From Proteobacteria bacterium ST_bin12 (lineage in GTDB: Bacteria > Pseudomonadota > Gammaproteobacteria > Burkholderiales > Methylophilaceae), in contig MSXP01000006.1 of NCBI GenBank assembly GCA_002083635.1, forward strand, positions 76,549-140,548: DNA of 64,000 nucleotides, in the 5' to 3' direction. The notes under the pieces are model-generated. The model worked only from the letters and a program-made list of their open reading frames with translations, did not search any database and was not told the DNA's origin. This document shows positions 8,857 to 18,100 of the stretch, in pieces. Positions within the stretch are counted from its first letter, which is position 1; each line of letters starts with the position of its first letter. A program made the position numbers and the translations under genes.

Positions 8857-11800
8857 TTAAGACAAATTCGGACTTAACCAGCGCTCTAAATACTCTTTCG
8901 GCAAATCTCTGCGTTTTACCATATCTTCTAGCTGATCTATGCCGATTTTATCTACACTAAAGTATTTCGCTTGTTTGTGTGCAAAGTAAAAACCTGAAAC
9001 GGCGGCGGCAGGCAACATGGCGAATGATTCTGTGAGCTGCATGCCAATTTCATCTGCCTGCAATAAGTTAAACATATCGGGTTTTACGGTATGATCTGGA
9101 CAAGCTGGGTAGCCGGGCGCAGGGCGAATGCCTTGATATTGTTCTTTAATCAGTGCATTTACATCCAGCTTCTCTTCTGCCGCATAACCCCAAAAATCGG
9201 TACGTATACGTTCATGCATATATTCTGCAAACGCTTCTGCAAAGCGGTCGGCCAGCGCTTTAAACATGATTCCACTAAAATCATCATTGGCGTCAGCAAA
9301 GCGTTTTTCGATTTTCTCTGTGCCCAATCCGCCTGTCACAGCAAACAGGCCAATATAGTTTGCTACTGTTTCGCTTTCACTTGGACCTTTGGGCGCAATG
9401 AAATCACTCAAACACTGATTCGGGCGCGGCACGCCGTCAATCACAGGTTTCACCGTTTGCTGGCGCATGCCATAGTAGGTAAAAGCAATCTGGCTTCTAC
9501 TTTCATCGGTGTAGATTTCAATATCGTCATCATTGACGGTGTTTGCAGGCTGCAAAGCAATCACACCATTGGCCGTTAACCAGCGGCCATCGATGATTTT
9601 TTTCAGCATCGCTTGCGCTTCAGCAAAGACTTTAGTCGCGGCTTCGCCCACTACTTGATCCGTCAAAATAGCAGGATAAAAACCTGCTAAATCCCACGTT
9701 TGAAAGAATGGTCCCCAATCGATATATTGCGCAATTAAGCTTAAATCAATATTTTTGAAAACACGGCGGCCGATGAATTTTGGTTTGACTGGCGCAAACT
9801 CACCTGTAAATGAAAGGGCTAATTTGTTTTTACGCGCATCTGCAATAGTCAGTATTGGCACACCTTTTTTATTGGCATGCTGAGTGCGTGCTTTTTCGTA
9901 ATCGGCTTGGATTTCGGCCAAATAAGCACCGCGTGTTTCGGGCGTCAGCAGGTTTTGCATCACGGTGACAGAGCGCGAAGCATCGGGCACGTACACGATT
10001 GGGCCATCATAAAATGGCGCTATTTTCACCGCCGTGTGCGCGCGTGAAGTAGTCGCACCACCAATCAACAAAGGCGTTTTTGCTTCGCTAAAATACGGGT
10101 CACGCTGCATTTCTTTGGCAATGTAAGTCATCTCTTCTAGCGATGGTGTAATCAGTCCACTTAACCCAATAATGTCGGCATTTTCGGCTTTTGCCATGGC
10201 TAAAATCTCAGCCGCTGGCACCATTACACCCATATTCACCACTTCAAAGTTATTGCATTGCAACACAACGCTGACAATATTTTTGCCAATATCGTGCACG
10301 TCGCCCTTCACTGTGGCAATGACCATTTTGCCTTTTGGCTTAGCAACCACACCTGTTCTCGCTTCATCTGCGGCTTTTTCAGCTTCAATAAACGGGATTA
10401 AATGCGCCACGGCGGTTTTCATCACGCGCGCAGACTTAACGACTTGCGGCAGGAACATTTTGCCTTGGCCGAATAAGTCGCCCACCACATTCATGCCGTC
10501 CATCAACGGACCTTCAATCACATGAATTGGTCGACCACCACTGGCTTCAACCGCCGCGCGGGCTTCTTCGGTATCTTGCACAATAAAGTCAGTAATTCCA
10601 TGCACCATGGCATGGCTTAAACGCTTTTCTACTGGTACTGGGTTTTCTGGCGTACCGCGCCATTCCAGGGTTGCGGCTTCTTTTTTGCCGCCTGCCACTA
10701 GCGTGCCGGCGATTTCAATCAAACGTTCAGTCGGCGCAATCAAATTATTCCGGTCAATAATTCGGTTAAGTACTACGTCCTCTACGCGTTGCTTTAGCTC
10801 TGGCGCCAAGTCATCGTAAACGCCCATCATGCCCGCGTTGACAATACCCATGGTCATACCTGCTTGAATCGCATGGTATAAAAACACGGTATGAATCGCT
10901 TCACGCGCAGGGTCGTTGCCGCGGAAACTAAAACTGACGTTTGAAACGCCACCAGAGATTTTGGCATGCGGCAGGTTTTGCTTGATCCAGCGCGTGGCTT
11001 CAATAAAATCCACCGCGTAGTTATTGTGTTCTTCAATCCCTGTTGCAATGGCGAAAATATTCGGGTCAAAAATAATATCTTCTGGCGGAAAACCCGTGCT
11101 CACTAATAAATCGTAAGCGCGTTTGCAAATTTCTACTTTACGCGCGTAAGTATCGGCTTGGCCTTTTTCGTCAAACGCCATCACAATCACCGCTGCACCA
11201 TAGCGGCGGCAAAGCTTGGCTTGACGTAAAAATTCGCTTTCGCCCTCTTTCATCGAGATAGAGTTAACAATCGCTTTGCCTTGCACACATTTTAGGCCAG
11301 CTTCAATCACGTTCCATTTGCTGGAATCAATCATAATCGGCACGCGCGCAATATCTGGCTCTGACGCGATTAAGTTCAAGAAATGCGTCATGGCTTTAAC
11401 GGCATCTAACATGCCTTCATCCATGTTGATATCAATCACTTGCGCGCCATTTTCCACTTGCTGCCGCGCGACGCTGAGCGCCTCCTCGTATTGCTCATTA
11501 ATAATCATGCGCGCAAACGCTTTTGAACCCGTAACGTTGGTGCGCTCACCTACGTTAACATACAGCGAATTTTCATCAATAATAAATGGCTCTAGGCCTG
11601 ATAACTTAGTAACTGGCTCAAAACTTGGTACCACACGCGGCGGCAAATTTTTGATTTCGTTATAAATCGCGTTAATGTGCGCTGGTGTGGTTCCGCAGCA
11701 GCCACCCGCCATATTTAAAAACCCGCTATTTGCGAATTCTTTTACCAAGCTAGAAGTAACATCTGGTGTTTCATCAAAGCCAGTGTCTGACATGGGATTG

Positions 11801-12651
11801 GGCAAACCGGCATTGGGGTAGATGCACACAAACGTATCGGCTATTTTTGAAAGTTCTTCCACATAAGGGCGCATTAAAGTGGCGCCCAAGGCGCAGTTTA
11901 AGCCGATAGTGAGCGGCTTGGCATGGCGGACAGAATGCCAAAAGGCCGTTACGGTTTGACCAGATAAAATGCGGCCAGAAGCATCGGTCACCGTGCCTGA
12001 AATCATCAGAGGCATGGTGTAACCGACTTCATCAAAAAACGTATCAATCGCAAATAATGCGGCTTTGCAATTGAGGGTATCGAAAATGGTTTCTACCATT
12101 AAAATATCTGCTCCGCCCTCAACTAACCCACGTACTTGCTGTAAGTAAGCAGTCACTAACTGATCAAAACTGACGTTACGCGCGGCGGGGTCGTTTACGT
12201 CTGGCGAAATACTGGCGGTTTTAGGCGTTGGGCCTAATGCGCCCGCCACAAAACGCGGTTTATCGGGCGTGCTATATTTTAAACATGCCGCTTTGGCAAG
12301 CTTGGCCGATTGCACATTCATTTCATGCACTAAATGTGCCATATGGTAATCATCTTGAGCAACCGTTGTAGCACCAAAAGTATTGGTTTCAATCACATCG
12401 GCACCAGCGGCTAAATATTGCTCATGGATCTCTTGAATCACTTGTGGCTGCGTTAAGCTGAGTAGCTCGTTATTACCTTTAACAAACAGCTCACGCTCAC
12501 CCGCTGGTGCCGCAAAGTCTTTAAATCGCTCGCCTCTGTAATCCGCCTCAGACAATTTATATTGCTGAATCATCGTACCCATCGCGCCGTCCAAAATAAG
12601 GATACGCTGACTAAGTAATTTGCGAAGTTGGGCTTCTGTTGCAGATGGCAT
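8857..12651 (-). CDS. metH: Cobalamin-dependent methionine synthase
   Basis: MetH transfers methyl from 5-methyl-THF via B12 to homocysteine. All four modules are present in order, numbering from the ATG at 12651. The homocysteine domain (about 10-335) has zinc ligands C253 and C318-C319. The pterin domain (about 365-630) follows. The cap/B12 domain carries the lower-ligand motif D784-x-H786-x-x-G789. The reactivation domain (about 910-1264) has R-P-A-P-G-Y-P-A-C-P-D-H. A GTG 9 nt upstream would add three residues; neither start has a strong ribosome site. The 1264-aa length is close to E. coli MetH. The gap to comM is only about 87 bp, with no sign of a cobalamin riboswitch. Confidence 0.98.
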   Translation of the reverse strand: MPSATEAQLRKLLSQRILILDGAMGTMIQQYKLSEADYRGERFKDFAAPAGERELFVKGNNELLSLTQPQVIQEIHEQYLAAGADVIETNTFGATTVAQDDYHMAHLVHEMNVQSAKLAKAACLKYSTPDKPRFVAGALGPTPKTASISPDVNDPAARNVSFDQLVTAYLQQVRGLVEGGADILMVETIFDTLNCKAALFAIDTFFDEVGYTMPLMISGTVTDASGRILSGQTVTAFWHSVRHAKPLTIGLNCALGATLMRPYVEELSKIADTFVCIYPNAGLPNPMSDTGFDETPDVTSSLVKEFANSGFLNMAGGCCGTTPAHINAIYNEIKNLPPRVVPSFEPVTKLSGLEPFIIDENSLYVNVGERTNVTGSKAFARMIINEQYEEALSVARQQVENGAQVIDINMDEGMLDAVKAMTHFLNLIASEPDIARVPIMIDSSKWNVIEAGLKCVQGKAIVNSISMKEGESEFLRQAKLCRRYGAAVIVMAFDEKGQADTYARKVEICKRAYDLLVSTGFPPEDIIFDPNIFAIATGIEEHNNYAVDFIEATRWIKQNLPHAKISGGVSNVSFSFRGNDPAREAIHTVFLYHAIQAGMTMGIVNAGMMGVYDDLAPELKQRVEDVVLNRIIDRNNLIAPTERLIEIAGTLVAGGKKEAATLEWRGTPENPVPVEKRLSHAMVHGITDFIVQDTEEARAAVEASGGRPIHVIEGPLMDGMNVVGDLFGQGKMFLPQVVKSARVMKTAVAHLIPFIEAEKAADEARTGVVAKPKGKMVIATVKGDVHDIGKNIVSVVLQCNNFEVVNMGVMVPAAEILAMAKAENADIIGLSGLITPSLEEMTYIAKEMQRDPYFSEAKTPLLIGGATTSRAHTAVKIAPFYDGPIVYVPDASRSVTVMQNLLTPETRGAYLAEIQADYEKARTQHANKKGVPILTIADARKNKLALSFTGEFAPVKPKFIGRRVFKNIDLSLIAQYIDWGPFFQTWDLAGFYPAILTDQVVGEAATKVFAEAQAMLKKIIDGRWLTANGVIALQPANTVNDDDIEIYTDESRSQIAFTYYGMRQQTVKPVIDGVPRPNQCLSDFIAPKGPSESETVANYIGLFAVTGGLGTEKIEKRFADANDDFSGIMFKALADRFAEAFAEYMHERIRTDFWGYAAEEKLDVNALIKEQYQGIRPAPGYPACPDHTVKPDMFNLLQADEIGMQLTESFAMLPAAAVSGFYFAHKQAKYFSVDKIGIDQLEDMVKRRDLPKEYLERWLSPNLS

Positions 12652-12738
12652 GAACAACACTTTGAAAAAGAAGTAAATGAGTGACTATTTTAGCATGCAA
12701 ATGCTGAAGCTTTTAAGCTGTGCCAGCCAAAAGTATGC

Positions 12739-14241
12739 TTATGTTTCGCTACGACGATATTGCACCGCTTCTGCAATATGCGCGGGCTTAATTACCATAT
12801 CACCACTTAAATCGGCAATCGTACGCGCTACTTTTAAAATACGATGGTAGGCGCGCGCCGATAAATTGAGTTTAGAAATTGCGGCTTTTAATAAGCTTAA
12901 ACCTGCTTCGTCAAGCTGGCAATGCGTATCAATTTCTAAACTTCCTAATGCAAAATTGGCTTTGCCTTGTCGATTAAGTTGGATTTGGCGTGCATTTTCA
13001 ACGCGTGCGCGTATTAAGTCGCTACTTTCAGACAGTTTGCTTGCTGTTAATTCATCTTCTTTGAGTGCAGGCACTGTAATTAACAGGTCGATTCTGTCTA
13101 AAAGCGGACCAGAAATTTTAGCGCGATAACGCGCGATATTGTCTGGTGTGCAACGGCATTTATTATTGAAATGACCCAAATAGCCACACGGGCATGGGTT
13201 CATGGCAGCTAGTAATTGAAACGATGCAGGAAAGTCAGCTTGCCGCGCAGCGCGGGAGATGGTGATATGGCCGCTTTCTAATGGCTCACGCAAAACCTCT
13301 AACACTTTTCGGTCGAATTCGGGTAACTCATCTAAAAACAATACCCCATGATGCGCTAGCGAAATTTCACCTGGACGAGGAATGCCACCGCCACCCACCA
13401 AGGCAACACCTGAGGCGGTATGGTGAGGTGAGCGATACGGTCTGCGCTTCCAATTTTCTAGCTTGTACGCACCGTTAAGTGATTGAATCGCTGCACTTTC
13501 CAGCGCCTCTTGCTCGGTCATGCTGGGTAAAATACCTACGAAACGGCTCGCTAACATGCTTTTGCCAGTACCTGGTGGCCCGCTCATTAATACACTGTGT
13601 CCGCCAGCAGCGGCAATTTCTAAAGCACGCTTGGCTTGAGATTGACCTTTAACCTCATTGAAATCTGCGTAATGGTTAATCGGTGTGGTCGTTTCGGCTA
13701 CATATTGTTGTAATAAGGTATGCCCACTTAAATGGGCACAAACTTCTAATAATGAATTAGCTGGATAAATCAGTGCATCTTTAACCAAACTAGCTTCTAA
13801 CGCACTATTTTGAGGCAATATAAATGCACGTTTATGTTGCGCAGTTTTATGCACCATATGATAAGTCATCGCTAATGCGCCACGAATTGGCCTTAACTCA
13901 CCAGTTAACGCCAATTCTCCTGCAATTTCGTAGCGCTCAAGTGACTCTTTGGGAATCTGCCCACTCGCCGCTAAAATGCCTAATGCAATGGGTAAATCGT
14001 AACGGCCACTTTCTTTAGGTAAATCTGCCGGCGCTAAATTCACCGTAATGCGTCTGGCGGGAAACTCAAATTGAGCGGTTTGAATCGCCGCACGCACGCG
14101 ATCTTTACTCTCTTTTACTTCCGCTTCGGGCAAACCTACAATCGTAAAGCTAGGTAAACCGTTGGCTAGGTGCACCTCCACCACCACTTCAGGCGCGTCC
14201 ATGCCACTTAGCGCGCGGCTATGCAAAACCGCTAAACTCAT
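12739..14241 (-). CDS. comM: ComM/YifB-type AAA+ ATPase
   Basis: This 500-aa Mg-chelatase-like AAA+ protein has an N-terminal Lon-like S5 domain (about 1-170), Walker A G221-P-P-G-T-G-K-S228, the Walker B region G-V-L-F-L-D-E-L-P-E-F, and the C-terminal zinc-type M-N-P-C-P-C-G-Y-L-G-H segment. ComM is a hexameric helicase that promotes branch migration during natural transformation. It overlaps ubiK by 4 nt, so the two are translationally coupled. Length matches the family. Whether the organism is competent cannot be judged from this window. Confidence 0.94.
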   Translation of the reverse strand: MSLAVLHSRALSGMDAPEVVVEVHLANGLPSFTIVGLPEAEVKESKDRVRAAIQTAQFEFPARRITVNLAPADLPKESGRYDLPIALGILAASGQIPKESLERYEIAGELALTGELRPIRGALAMTYHMVHKTAQHKRAFILPQNSALEASLVKDALIYPANSLLEVCAHLSGHTLLQQYVAETTTPINHYADFNEVKGQSQAKRALEIAAAGGHSVLMSGPPGTGKSMLASRFVGILPSMTEQEALESAAIQSLNGAYKLENWKRRPYRSPHHTASGVALVGGGGIPRPGEISLAHHGVLFLDELPEFDRKVLEVLREPLESGHITISRAARQADFPASFQLLAAMNPCPCGYLGHFNNKCRCTPDNIARYRAKISGPLLDRIDLLITVPALKEDELTASKLSESSDLIRARVENARQIQLNRQGKANFALGSLEIDTHCQLDEAGLSLLKAAISKLNLSARAYHRILKVARTIADLSGDMVIKPAHIAEAVQYRRSET

Positions 14242-14480
14242 TTTTGTTTGAGCTCTGCTTCCAGCGCTTCAAGCTTTGCTTCAAGCTTTGTCAATTGCTC
14301 GCGCGCGTGGCGCAAAACTTCTGCTTGCACATCGAATTCATCACGCGTTACAAGCTCCATTTTGGTGAGCGCGCCCTTAATTAGTGCATGAATATTTTTA
14401 TCTATATCAGCCAAAGGGGAAGATGCAGCTATCTCTTTGATTTTATTAGATAATTCTTCCAATTTTGATGTATCAATCAT
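14238..14480 (-). CDS. ubiK: Ubiquinone biosynthesis accessory factor UbiK
   Basis: The 80-residue protein is almost entirely charged and helical with a C-terminal coiled coil (L-T-K-L-E-A-K-L-E-A-L-E). It matches the UbiK/YqiC (BMFP) family in length and in the pattern M-x-x-x-x-L-x-x-L-x-x-K-I and V-T-R-D-E-F-D-V-Q. UbiK supports aerobic ubiquinone synthesis with UbiJ in E. coli. It is the first gene of the ubiK-comM pair and is divergently oriented from the TorF porin gene across a 181-bp intergenic region. Confidence 0.88.
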   Translation of the reverse strand: MIDTSKLEELSNKIKEIAASSPLADIDKNIHALIKGALTKMELVTRDEFDVQAEVLRHAREQLTKLEAKLEALEAELKQK

Positions 14481-14587
14481 AGCAATTTCCTTTATTTTTT
14501 TATCAGTTTAACAGATTTTTAATGCACTTCTATATCTCGATTAATTATATATAAAACTTAAGTCATTGATTTTTATATACATTTAAT

Positions 14588-14603
14588 TGGCATGCGGATT
14601 GCT
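14588..14603 (+). promoter_or_regulatory. Sigma-54 promoter for porin/glnK/amtB
   Basis: TGGCATGCGGATTGCT matches the sigma-54 consensus TGGCAC-N5-TTGCW at all but one base, with exact GG/GC spacing. It lies 59 bp before the TorF porin ATG and upstream of glnK-amtB, a classic NtrC/RpoN-controlled set. Transcription should start near 14614. Confidence 0.85.
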
Positions 14604-14661
14604 CGTCAATAACGTGGTTAAAACTACTTCATTTTTTTAAAACAACGTTAGGGGATACACA

Positions 14662-15627
14662 ATGCGTAAATCGTTATTATCAATCGCAATGTTAGGTGTT
14701 TTTGCAGCGCCAACATTTTCATACGCAGAAGATGCGCCAGCAGTAGCTGCCGCTGAGCCAGCATCTGCATGGACAGTAACCAGCAACATCGGTTTCGTTT
14801 CTGATTACTACACACGTGGTATTTCACAAACATTCCACAAACCAACAGTACAAGGTGGTTTTGACATTGCCCACTCAAGCGGCTTTTCTGCAGGTATTTG
14901 GGGTTCAGGTGTTACACCAAACACATTCCCAGATTCAAACACTGAAATTGATATTTATGGTGGCTACAGCGGTTCTGTTCCATTTGTAGAAGGTCTAGGC
15001 TTTAGCGTGGGTGCAATTGGTTATATTTATCCAGGTGGTAGCTGGAAAAACTACGATTTCTTAACTCAATCTGAGGGTTTGAATGGTGTTGGAAACGAAA
15101 AAGGTGGTCGTTGGGATACTTATGAAGCGAACTTTGGTTTGTCATATAAATGGATAAGTGCTAAAGCATCTGTCACTTTAGGTGACTGGTATGGCGCTGA
15201 GAGGGCAACAGGATGGGATGGCAGTACTAGCGGTACTACTTACATTGAGTTAAATGCTGCTTATCCATTACCATTTTTTGGTTTAACTTTAATTGGCCAC
15301 GTTGGCCACTTAAATGTAGCAGGAAAATTATCTAGCGACCCACGATTTGCTAATGCCAATACTTTTGATGGCGTAAATATCATTGAAGATAATCCTGACT
15401 ATACTGATTACAAAATCGGTCTAAGTAAAGCGTTTAAAATTGCTAGCTCTGAAGGCTGGAACGCTGGTATCTACTACGTTGGCGCTAGTAACGGCGGCAA
15501 TAGCGGATACTGGGGTTCAAGAGGCTACGGTGGCTCAAGCTTTAACGGCGGCGTAAAAAATGGCGTTACTGAAATTAAAGACTTAGCAGATGACCGCTTT
15601 GTTCTAACTCTAGGTCGTACTTTCTAA
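14662..15627 (+). CDS. TorF-family putative porin
   Basis: The 321-aa protein has a cleavable signal (T-F-S-Y-A-E-D at about residues 18-24), then a beta-barrel-type sequence. It begins W-T-V-T-S-N-I-G-F-V-S-D-Y-Y-T-R-G-I-S-Q-T, the hallmark of the Gcw_chp/TorF outer-membrane family, and ends with an aromatic residue (L-G-R-T-F), as barrel proteins do. The sigma-54 promoter and the downstream glnK-amtB suggest it helps ammonium or another nitrogen source cross the outer membrane; that role is inference. A terminator hairpin separates it from glnK, so it is probably expressed above the downstream genes. Confidence 0.87.
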   Translation: MRKSLLSIAMLGVFAAPTFSYAEDAPAVAAAEPASAWTVTSNIGFVSDYYTRGISQTFHKPTVQGGFDIAHSSGFSAGIWGSGVTPNTFPDSNTEIDIYGGYSGSVPFVEGLGFSVGAIGYIYPGGSWKNYDFLTQSEGLNGVGNEKGGRWDTYEANFGLSYKWISAKASVTLGDWYGAERATGWDGSTSGTTYIELNAAYPLPFFGLTLIGHVGHLNVAGKLSSDPRFANANTFDGVNIIEDNPDYTDYKIGLSKAFKIASSEGWNAGIYYVGASNGGNSGYWGSRGYGGSSFNGGVKNGVTEIKDLADDRFVLTLGRTF

Positions 15628-15647
15628 ATTAGTTTAATTTAAAAAAT

Positions 15648-15677
15648 AAAAAGCCAATTTTAACGAATTGGCTTTTT
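15648..15677 (+). terminator. Hairpin terminator between porin and glnK
   Basis: Perfect 12-bp stem AAAAAGCCAATT / AATTGGCTTTTT with a 6-nt loop, located 20 nt after the porin stop and 25 nt before glnK. It probably gives partial termination, setting a porin-high, glnK/amtB-lower ratio. Confidence 0.85.
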
Positions 15678-15702
15678 AATAACCTGCCAATAGGGGAATA
15701 AT

Positions 15703-16041
15703 ATGAAATTTGTATCGGCAATAATCAAGCCATTCAAGCTTGATGAAGTGCGTGAAGCCTTATCTAATATAGGCGTTCAAGGCATTACAGTAACCGAAGT
15801 TAAAGGCTTTGGTCGTCAAAAAGGGCATACCGAGCTGTATCGTGGCGCGGAATATGTCGTCGATTTTTTGCCAAAAGTTAAAATTGAAATTGCAATCAAA
15901 GATGACATGCTTGACCAAGTAGTAGATGCGATTGAAAAGGCAGCTGCAACTGGCAAAATTGGCGATGGCAAAATTTTTATATTTAATTTAGAGCAAGTTT
16001 ATCGCATCCGTACCGGTGAAACCGGACCTGAAGCACTTTAA
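15703..16041 (+). CDS. glnK: Nitrogen regulatory protein P-II
   Basis: The 112-aa P-II trimer subunit has the uridylylation tyrosine Y51 in the T-loop (R-G-A-E-Y51-V-V-D-F), the T-E-V-K-G-F-G-R-Q-K-G-H segment, and the C-terminal G-E-T-G-P-E-A-L. It senses ATP/ADP and 2-oxoglutarate and blocks AmtB when nitrogen is ample. Linkage 11 nt upstream of amtB supports the GlnK name over GlnB. A good ribosome site (AGGGGAATAAT) precedes the ATG. Confidence 0.96.
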   Translation: MKFVSAIIKPFKLDEVREALSNIGVQGITVTEVKGFGRQKGHTELYRGAEYVVDFLPKVKIEIAIKDDMLDQVVDAIEKAAATGKIGDGKIFIFNLEQVYRIRTGETGPEAL

Positions 16042-16052
16042 GGGGCCATAAA

Positions 16053-17594
16053 ATGAAAAAAATATTATCTGTTTTATCGCTAATTGCTCTGTTAAGTACT
16101 GCTGCAGTTAGCACAAATAGTTTTGCAGAGGACGCTGCTCCTTCTACTGAGCAAGCAGTCGAAATGGTTGCTCCAACGGAAGCAGCGGTTGTTGAAGAAA
16201 TGCCAGCAGCAGAACCTGCACCAGTGGAAGCAATGCCAGCAGAAGCTGCACCAGTAGAAGCGGCGGCAGAAGCAGCACCTACGCCAGTGCCAAATAAAGG
16301 TGACACCACTTGGATGATGGTTTCTACTATCTTAGTTACATTGATGGTAATTCCAGGTTTGGCCTTATTTTACGGCGGCTTAGTGCGTCAAAAAAATATG
16401 CTTTCTGTGTTAATGCAAGTATTCATGATCTTCTCGCTGATGGCTGTTTTATGGGCATTGTATGGTTACAGCGTTGCTTTCACAGGCGGCAATCCATTCT
16501 TTGGCGGCTTGGGTAAAGCATTCTTGGCTGGCGTAACTCCTGAATCATTAGGTGCTACCTTCAGCAAAGGTGTTTACATCCCTGAATTCACATTCGTTGC
16601 TTTCCAATTAACCTTTGCAGCGATTACACCAGCGTTGATTGTTGGTGCGTTTGCTGAGCGTATGAAGTTTTCTGCAGTGTTGGCGTTTATGACTTTATGG
16701 TTCACATTTGCTTACTTGCCAATGGCGCATATGGTTTGGTATTGGGACGGTCCAGATGCAATTACTACAGCTGAATCTTTAGATGTGGTTTTAGCAAACG
16801 CAGGTTGGTTATGGGCTAAAGGTGCACTAGATTTTGCTGGCGGTACCGTTGTTCACATTAATGCAGGTGTAGCTGGTTTAGTAGCGGCTTATGTATTAGG
16901 TAAACGTATCGGTTACGGCAAAGAGTCAATGACACCGCACAGCTTAACCTTAACAATGGTTGGTGCGGCTTTACTGTGGGTGGGTTGGTACGGCTTTAAC
17001 GCTGGCTCAAACTTAGAAGCCAATGGTTACGCTGCCTTAGCTTTAATCAACACAACGATTGCTACAGGTGCTGCAACGTTATCTTGGACATTCTCTGAGT
17101 GGCTATTAAAAGGTAAACCATCGATGTTAGGTGCTGCTTCTGGCGCTGTTGCAGGCTTGGTTGCGATTACACCAGCATGTGGTTTTGTAGGCCCAATGGG
17201 TGCAATCATCATCGGTTTAGTTGTTTCACCAATCTGCTACTTCTTTGTGGCAAAAGTGAAATACATGCTTGGTTATGATGATGCGCTAGATGTATTCGGC
17301 GTACATGCAATCGGTGGTATCGTAGGTGCGTTGTTAACAGGCGTGTTTGTTAACCCAGCATTGGGCGGTGCAGGTGTAGTTGATTACGTTGCAAACGGTG
17401 TTGCAGAGTATAACTTTGCCGCACAAATGACTGCGCAAATCTGGGCTGTTGGTACTGCAATTGTGGTTTCAGGTGTGGTTGCATTTATCTCACTAAAAAT
17501 TATCGACTTAGTTATCGGTATACGTGTATCAGAAGAATCAGAGCGTGAAGGCTTAGATACAACTGAACATGGCGAGCGTGCTTATCACTCATAA
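16053..17594 (+). CDS. amtB: Ammonium transporter with signal and Ala/Pro/Glu linker
   Basis: The 513-aa product has a signal peptide (cleavage near S-F-A-E-D), an Ala/Pro/Glu-rich linker to about residue 85, then an 11-helix Amt core from T-T-W-M-M-V-S-T. The core includes the H-I-N-A-G-V-A-G-L pore histidine and its twin in V-F-G-V-H-A-I-G-G-I. It conducts ammonium across the inner membrane and is gated by GlnK. The periplasmic Ala/Pro/Glu extension is long for the family, though similar extensions occur in proteobacterial Amts. A strong terminator follows. Confidence 0.96.
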   Translation: MKKILSVLSLIALLSTAAVSTNSFAEDAAPSTEQAVEMVAPTEAAVVEEMPAAEPAPVEAMPAEAAPVEAAAEAAPTPVPNKGDTTWMMVSTILVTLMVIPGLALFYGGLVRQKNMLSVLMQVFMIFSLMAVLWALYGYSVAFTGGNPFFGGLGKAFLAGVTPESLGATFSKGVYIPEFTFVAFQLTFAAITPALIVGAFAERMKFSAVLAFMTLWFTFAYLPMAHMVWYWDGPDAITTAESLDVVLANAGWLWAKGALDFAGGTVVHINAGVAGLVAAYVLGKRIGYGKESMTPHSLTLTMVGAALLWVGWYGFNAGSNLEANGYAALALINTTIATGAATLSWTFSEWLLKGKPSMLGAASGAVAGLVAITPACGFVGPMGAIIIGLVVSPICYFFVAKVKYMLGYDDALDVFGVHAIGGIVGALLTGVFVNPALGGAGVVDYVANGVAEYNFAAQMTAQIWAVGTAIVVSGVVAFISLKIIDLVIGIRVSEESEREGLDTTEHGERAYHS

Positions 17595-17608
17595 TATCGA
17601 GCCAATTT

Positions 17609-17638
17609 AAGTGTTAAGTTAATCGATACTTAACACTT
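17609..17638. repeat. Inverted repeat of the ACTTAACACTT motif
   Basis: AAGTGTTAAGT and ACTTAACACTT form perfect 11-bp arms around an 8-nt loop, 15 nt after the amtB stop. The same half-motif recurs singly in several other intergenic gaps of the window. A separate GC-rich terminator lies just downstream. Confidence 0.7.
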
Positions 17639-17650
17639 ATTTTAAGCAAT

Positions 17651-17678
17651 AAAAACGGACGCTTAGGCGTCCGTTTTT
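17651..17678. terminator. Rho-independent terminator after amtB
   Basis: Perfect 12-bp stem AAAAACGGACGC / GCGTCCGTTTTT with loop TTAG. It ends the glnK-amtB transcript and insulates the ArsR-controlled cluster downstream. Confidence 0.93.
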
Positions 17679-17732
17679 ATTTGTGCTTATCAACTCAAGT
17701 TGAGCGTAAATTTTATCTTTTAAAAATAGTAC

Positions 17733-17769
17733 TTGACACATATAACTAAATAACTAATTATATAGTTAT
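17733..17769 (+). promoter_or_regulatory. Promoter and palindromic operator of ArsR gene
   Basis: A consensus -35 TTGACA (17733-17738) is followed 16 nt later by TAATTA (17755-17760). The palindrome ATAACTA-N6-TAGTTAT (17750-17769) covers the -10 and the start codon, and an extra ATAACTAA half-site lies at 17742. This is a typical ArsR autoregulatory layout. Transcription would begin almost at the ATG (17768), so the mRNA may be leaderless. Confidence 0.75.
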
Positions 17770-18073
17770 GAAACAAGTATTCACGATTCCAAGCGCATGG
17801 CAAAACACGGCAGAGCTGTTTATCGCTTTAGGCGATTCGCATCGGCAGCGTATTCTGCTGGCTTTTGAAGCGAACGAGCGGCTAAGCACTTTGCAAATTA
17901 TCGCAGCATCCACATTAAGCCGCACGGCAGTCACGCATCACTTAAAAATTCTACAAAATAGCGGCGCATTACAATCTGAAAAAGTGGGCAAAGAAGTGTT
18001 TTTTTGGATTGATAAAGCGTATATCGGCAATGCATTAAAATCAGTATTAACTTATATTAATAACGAAACGTAA
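17768..18073 (+). CDS. ArsR-family winged-helix regulator
   Basis: The 101-aa protein has the ArsR winged helix: I-A-L-G-D-S-H-R-Q-R-I-L-L-A-F, then a recognition helix in S-R-T-A-V-T-H-H-L-K-I-L and a wing with G-K-E-V-F-F-W-I. It contains no cysteine, so it lacks the thiolate metal site of ArsR/SmtB sensors and probably senses something other than a soft metal. It lies 27 nt before the Aas-like gene and is the likely repressor of the following cluster through the palindrome at its own start. The ligand is unknown. Confidence 0.87.
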   Translation: MKQVFTIPSAWQNTAELFIALGDSHRQRILLAFEANERLSTLQIIAASTLSRTAVTHHLKILQNSGALQSEKVGKEVFFWIDKAYIGNALKSVLTYINNET

Positions 18074-18100
18074 AACAAAAAAGCAAATAAGGGGAAAACA

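Noticed and set aside
9091..9579. 162-aa frame on the plus strand inside metH
   Set aside because: It is antisense to a strongly supported MetH domain, has no ribosome site and no protein-like pattern.
12652..12738. Cobalamin riboswitch upstream of metH
   Set aside because: Only 87 bp separate metH and comM, too short, and no B12-box-like sequence is present.
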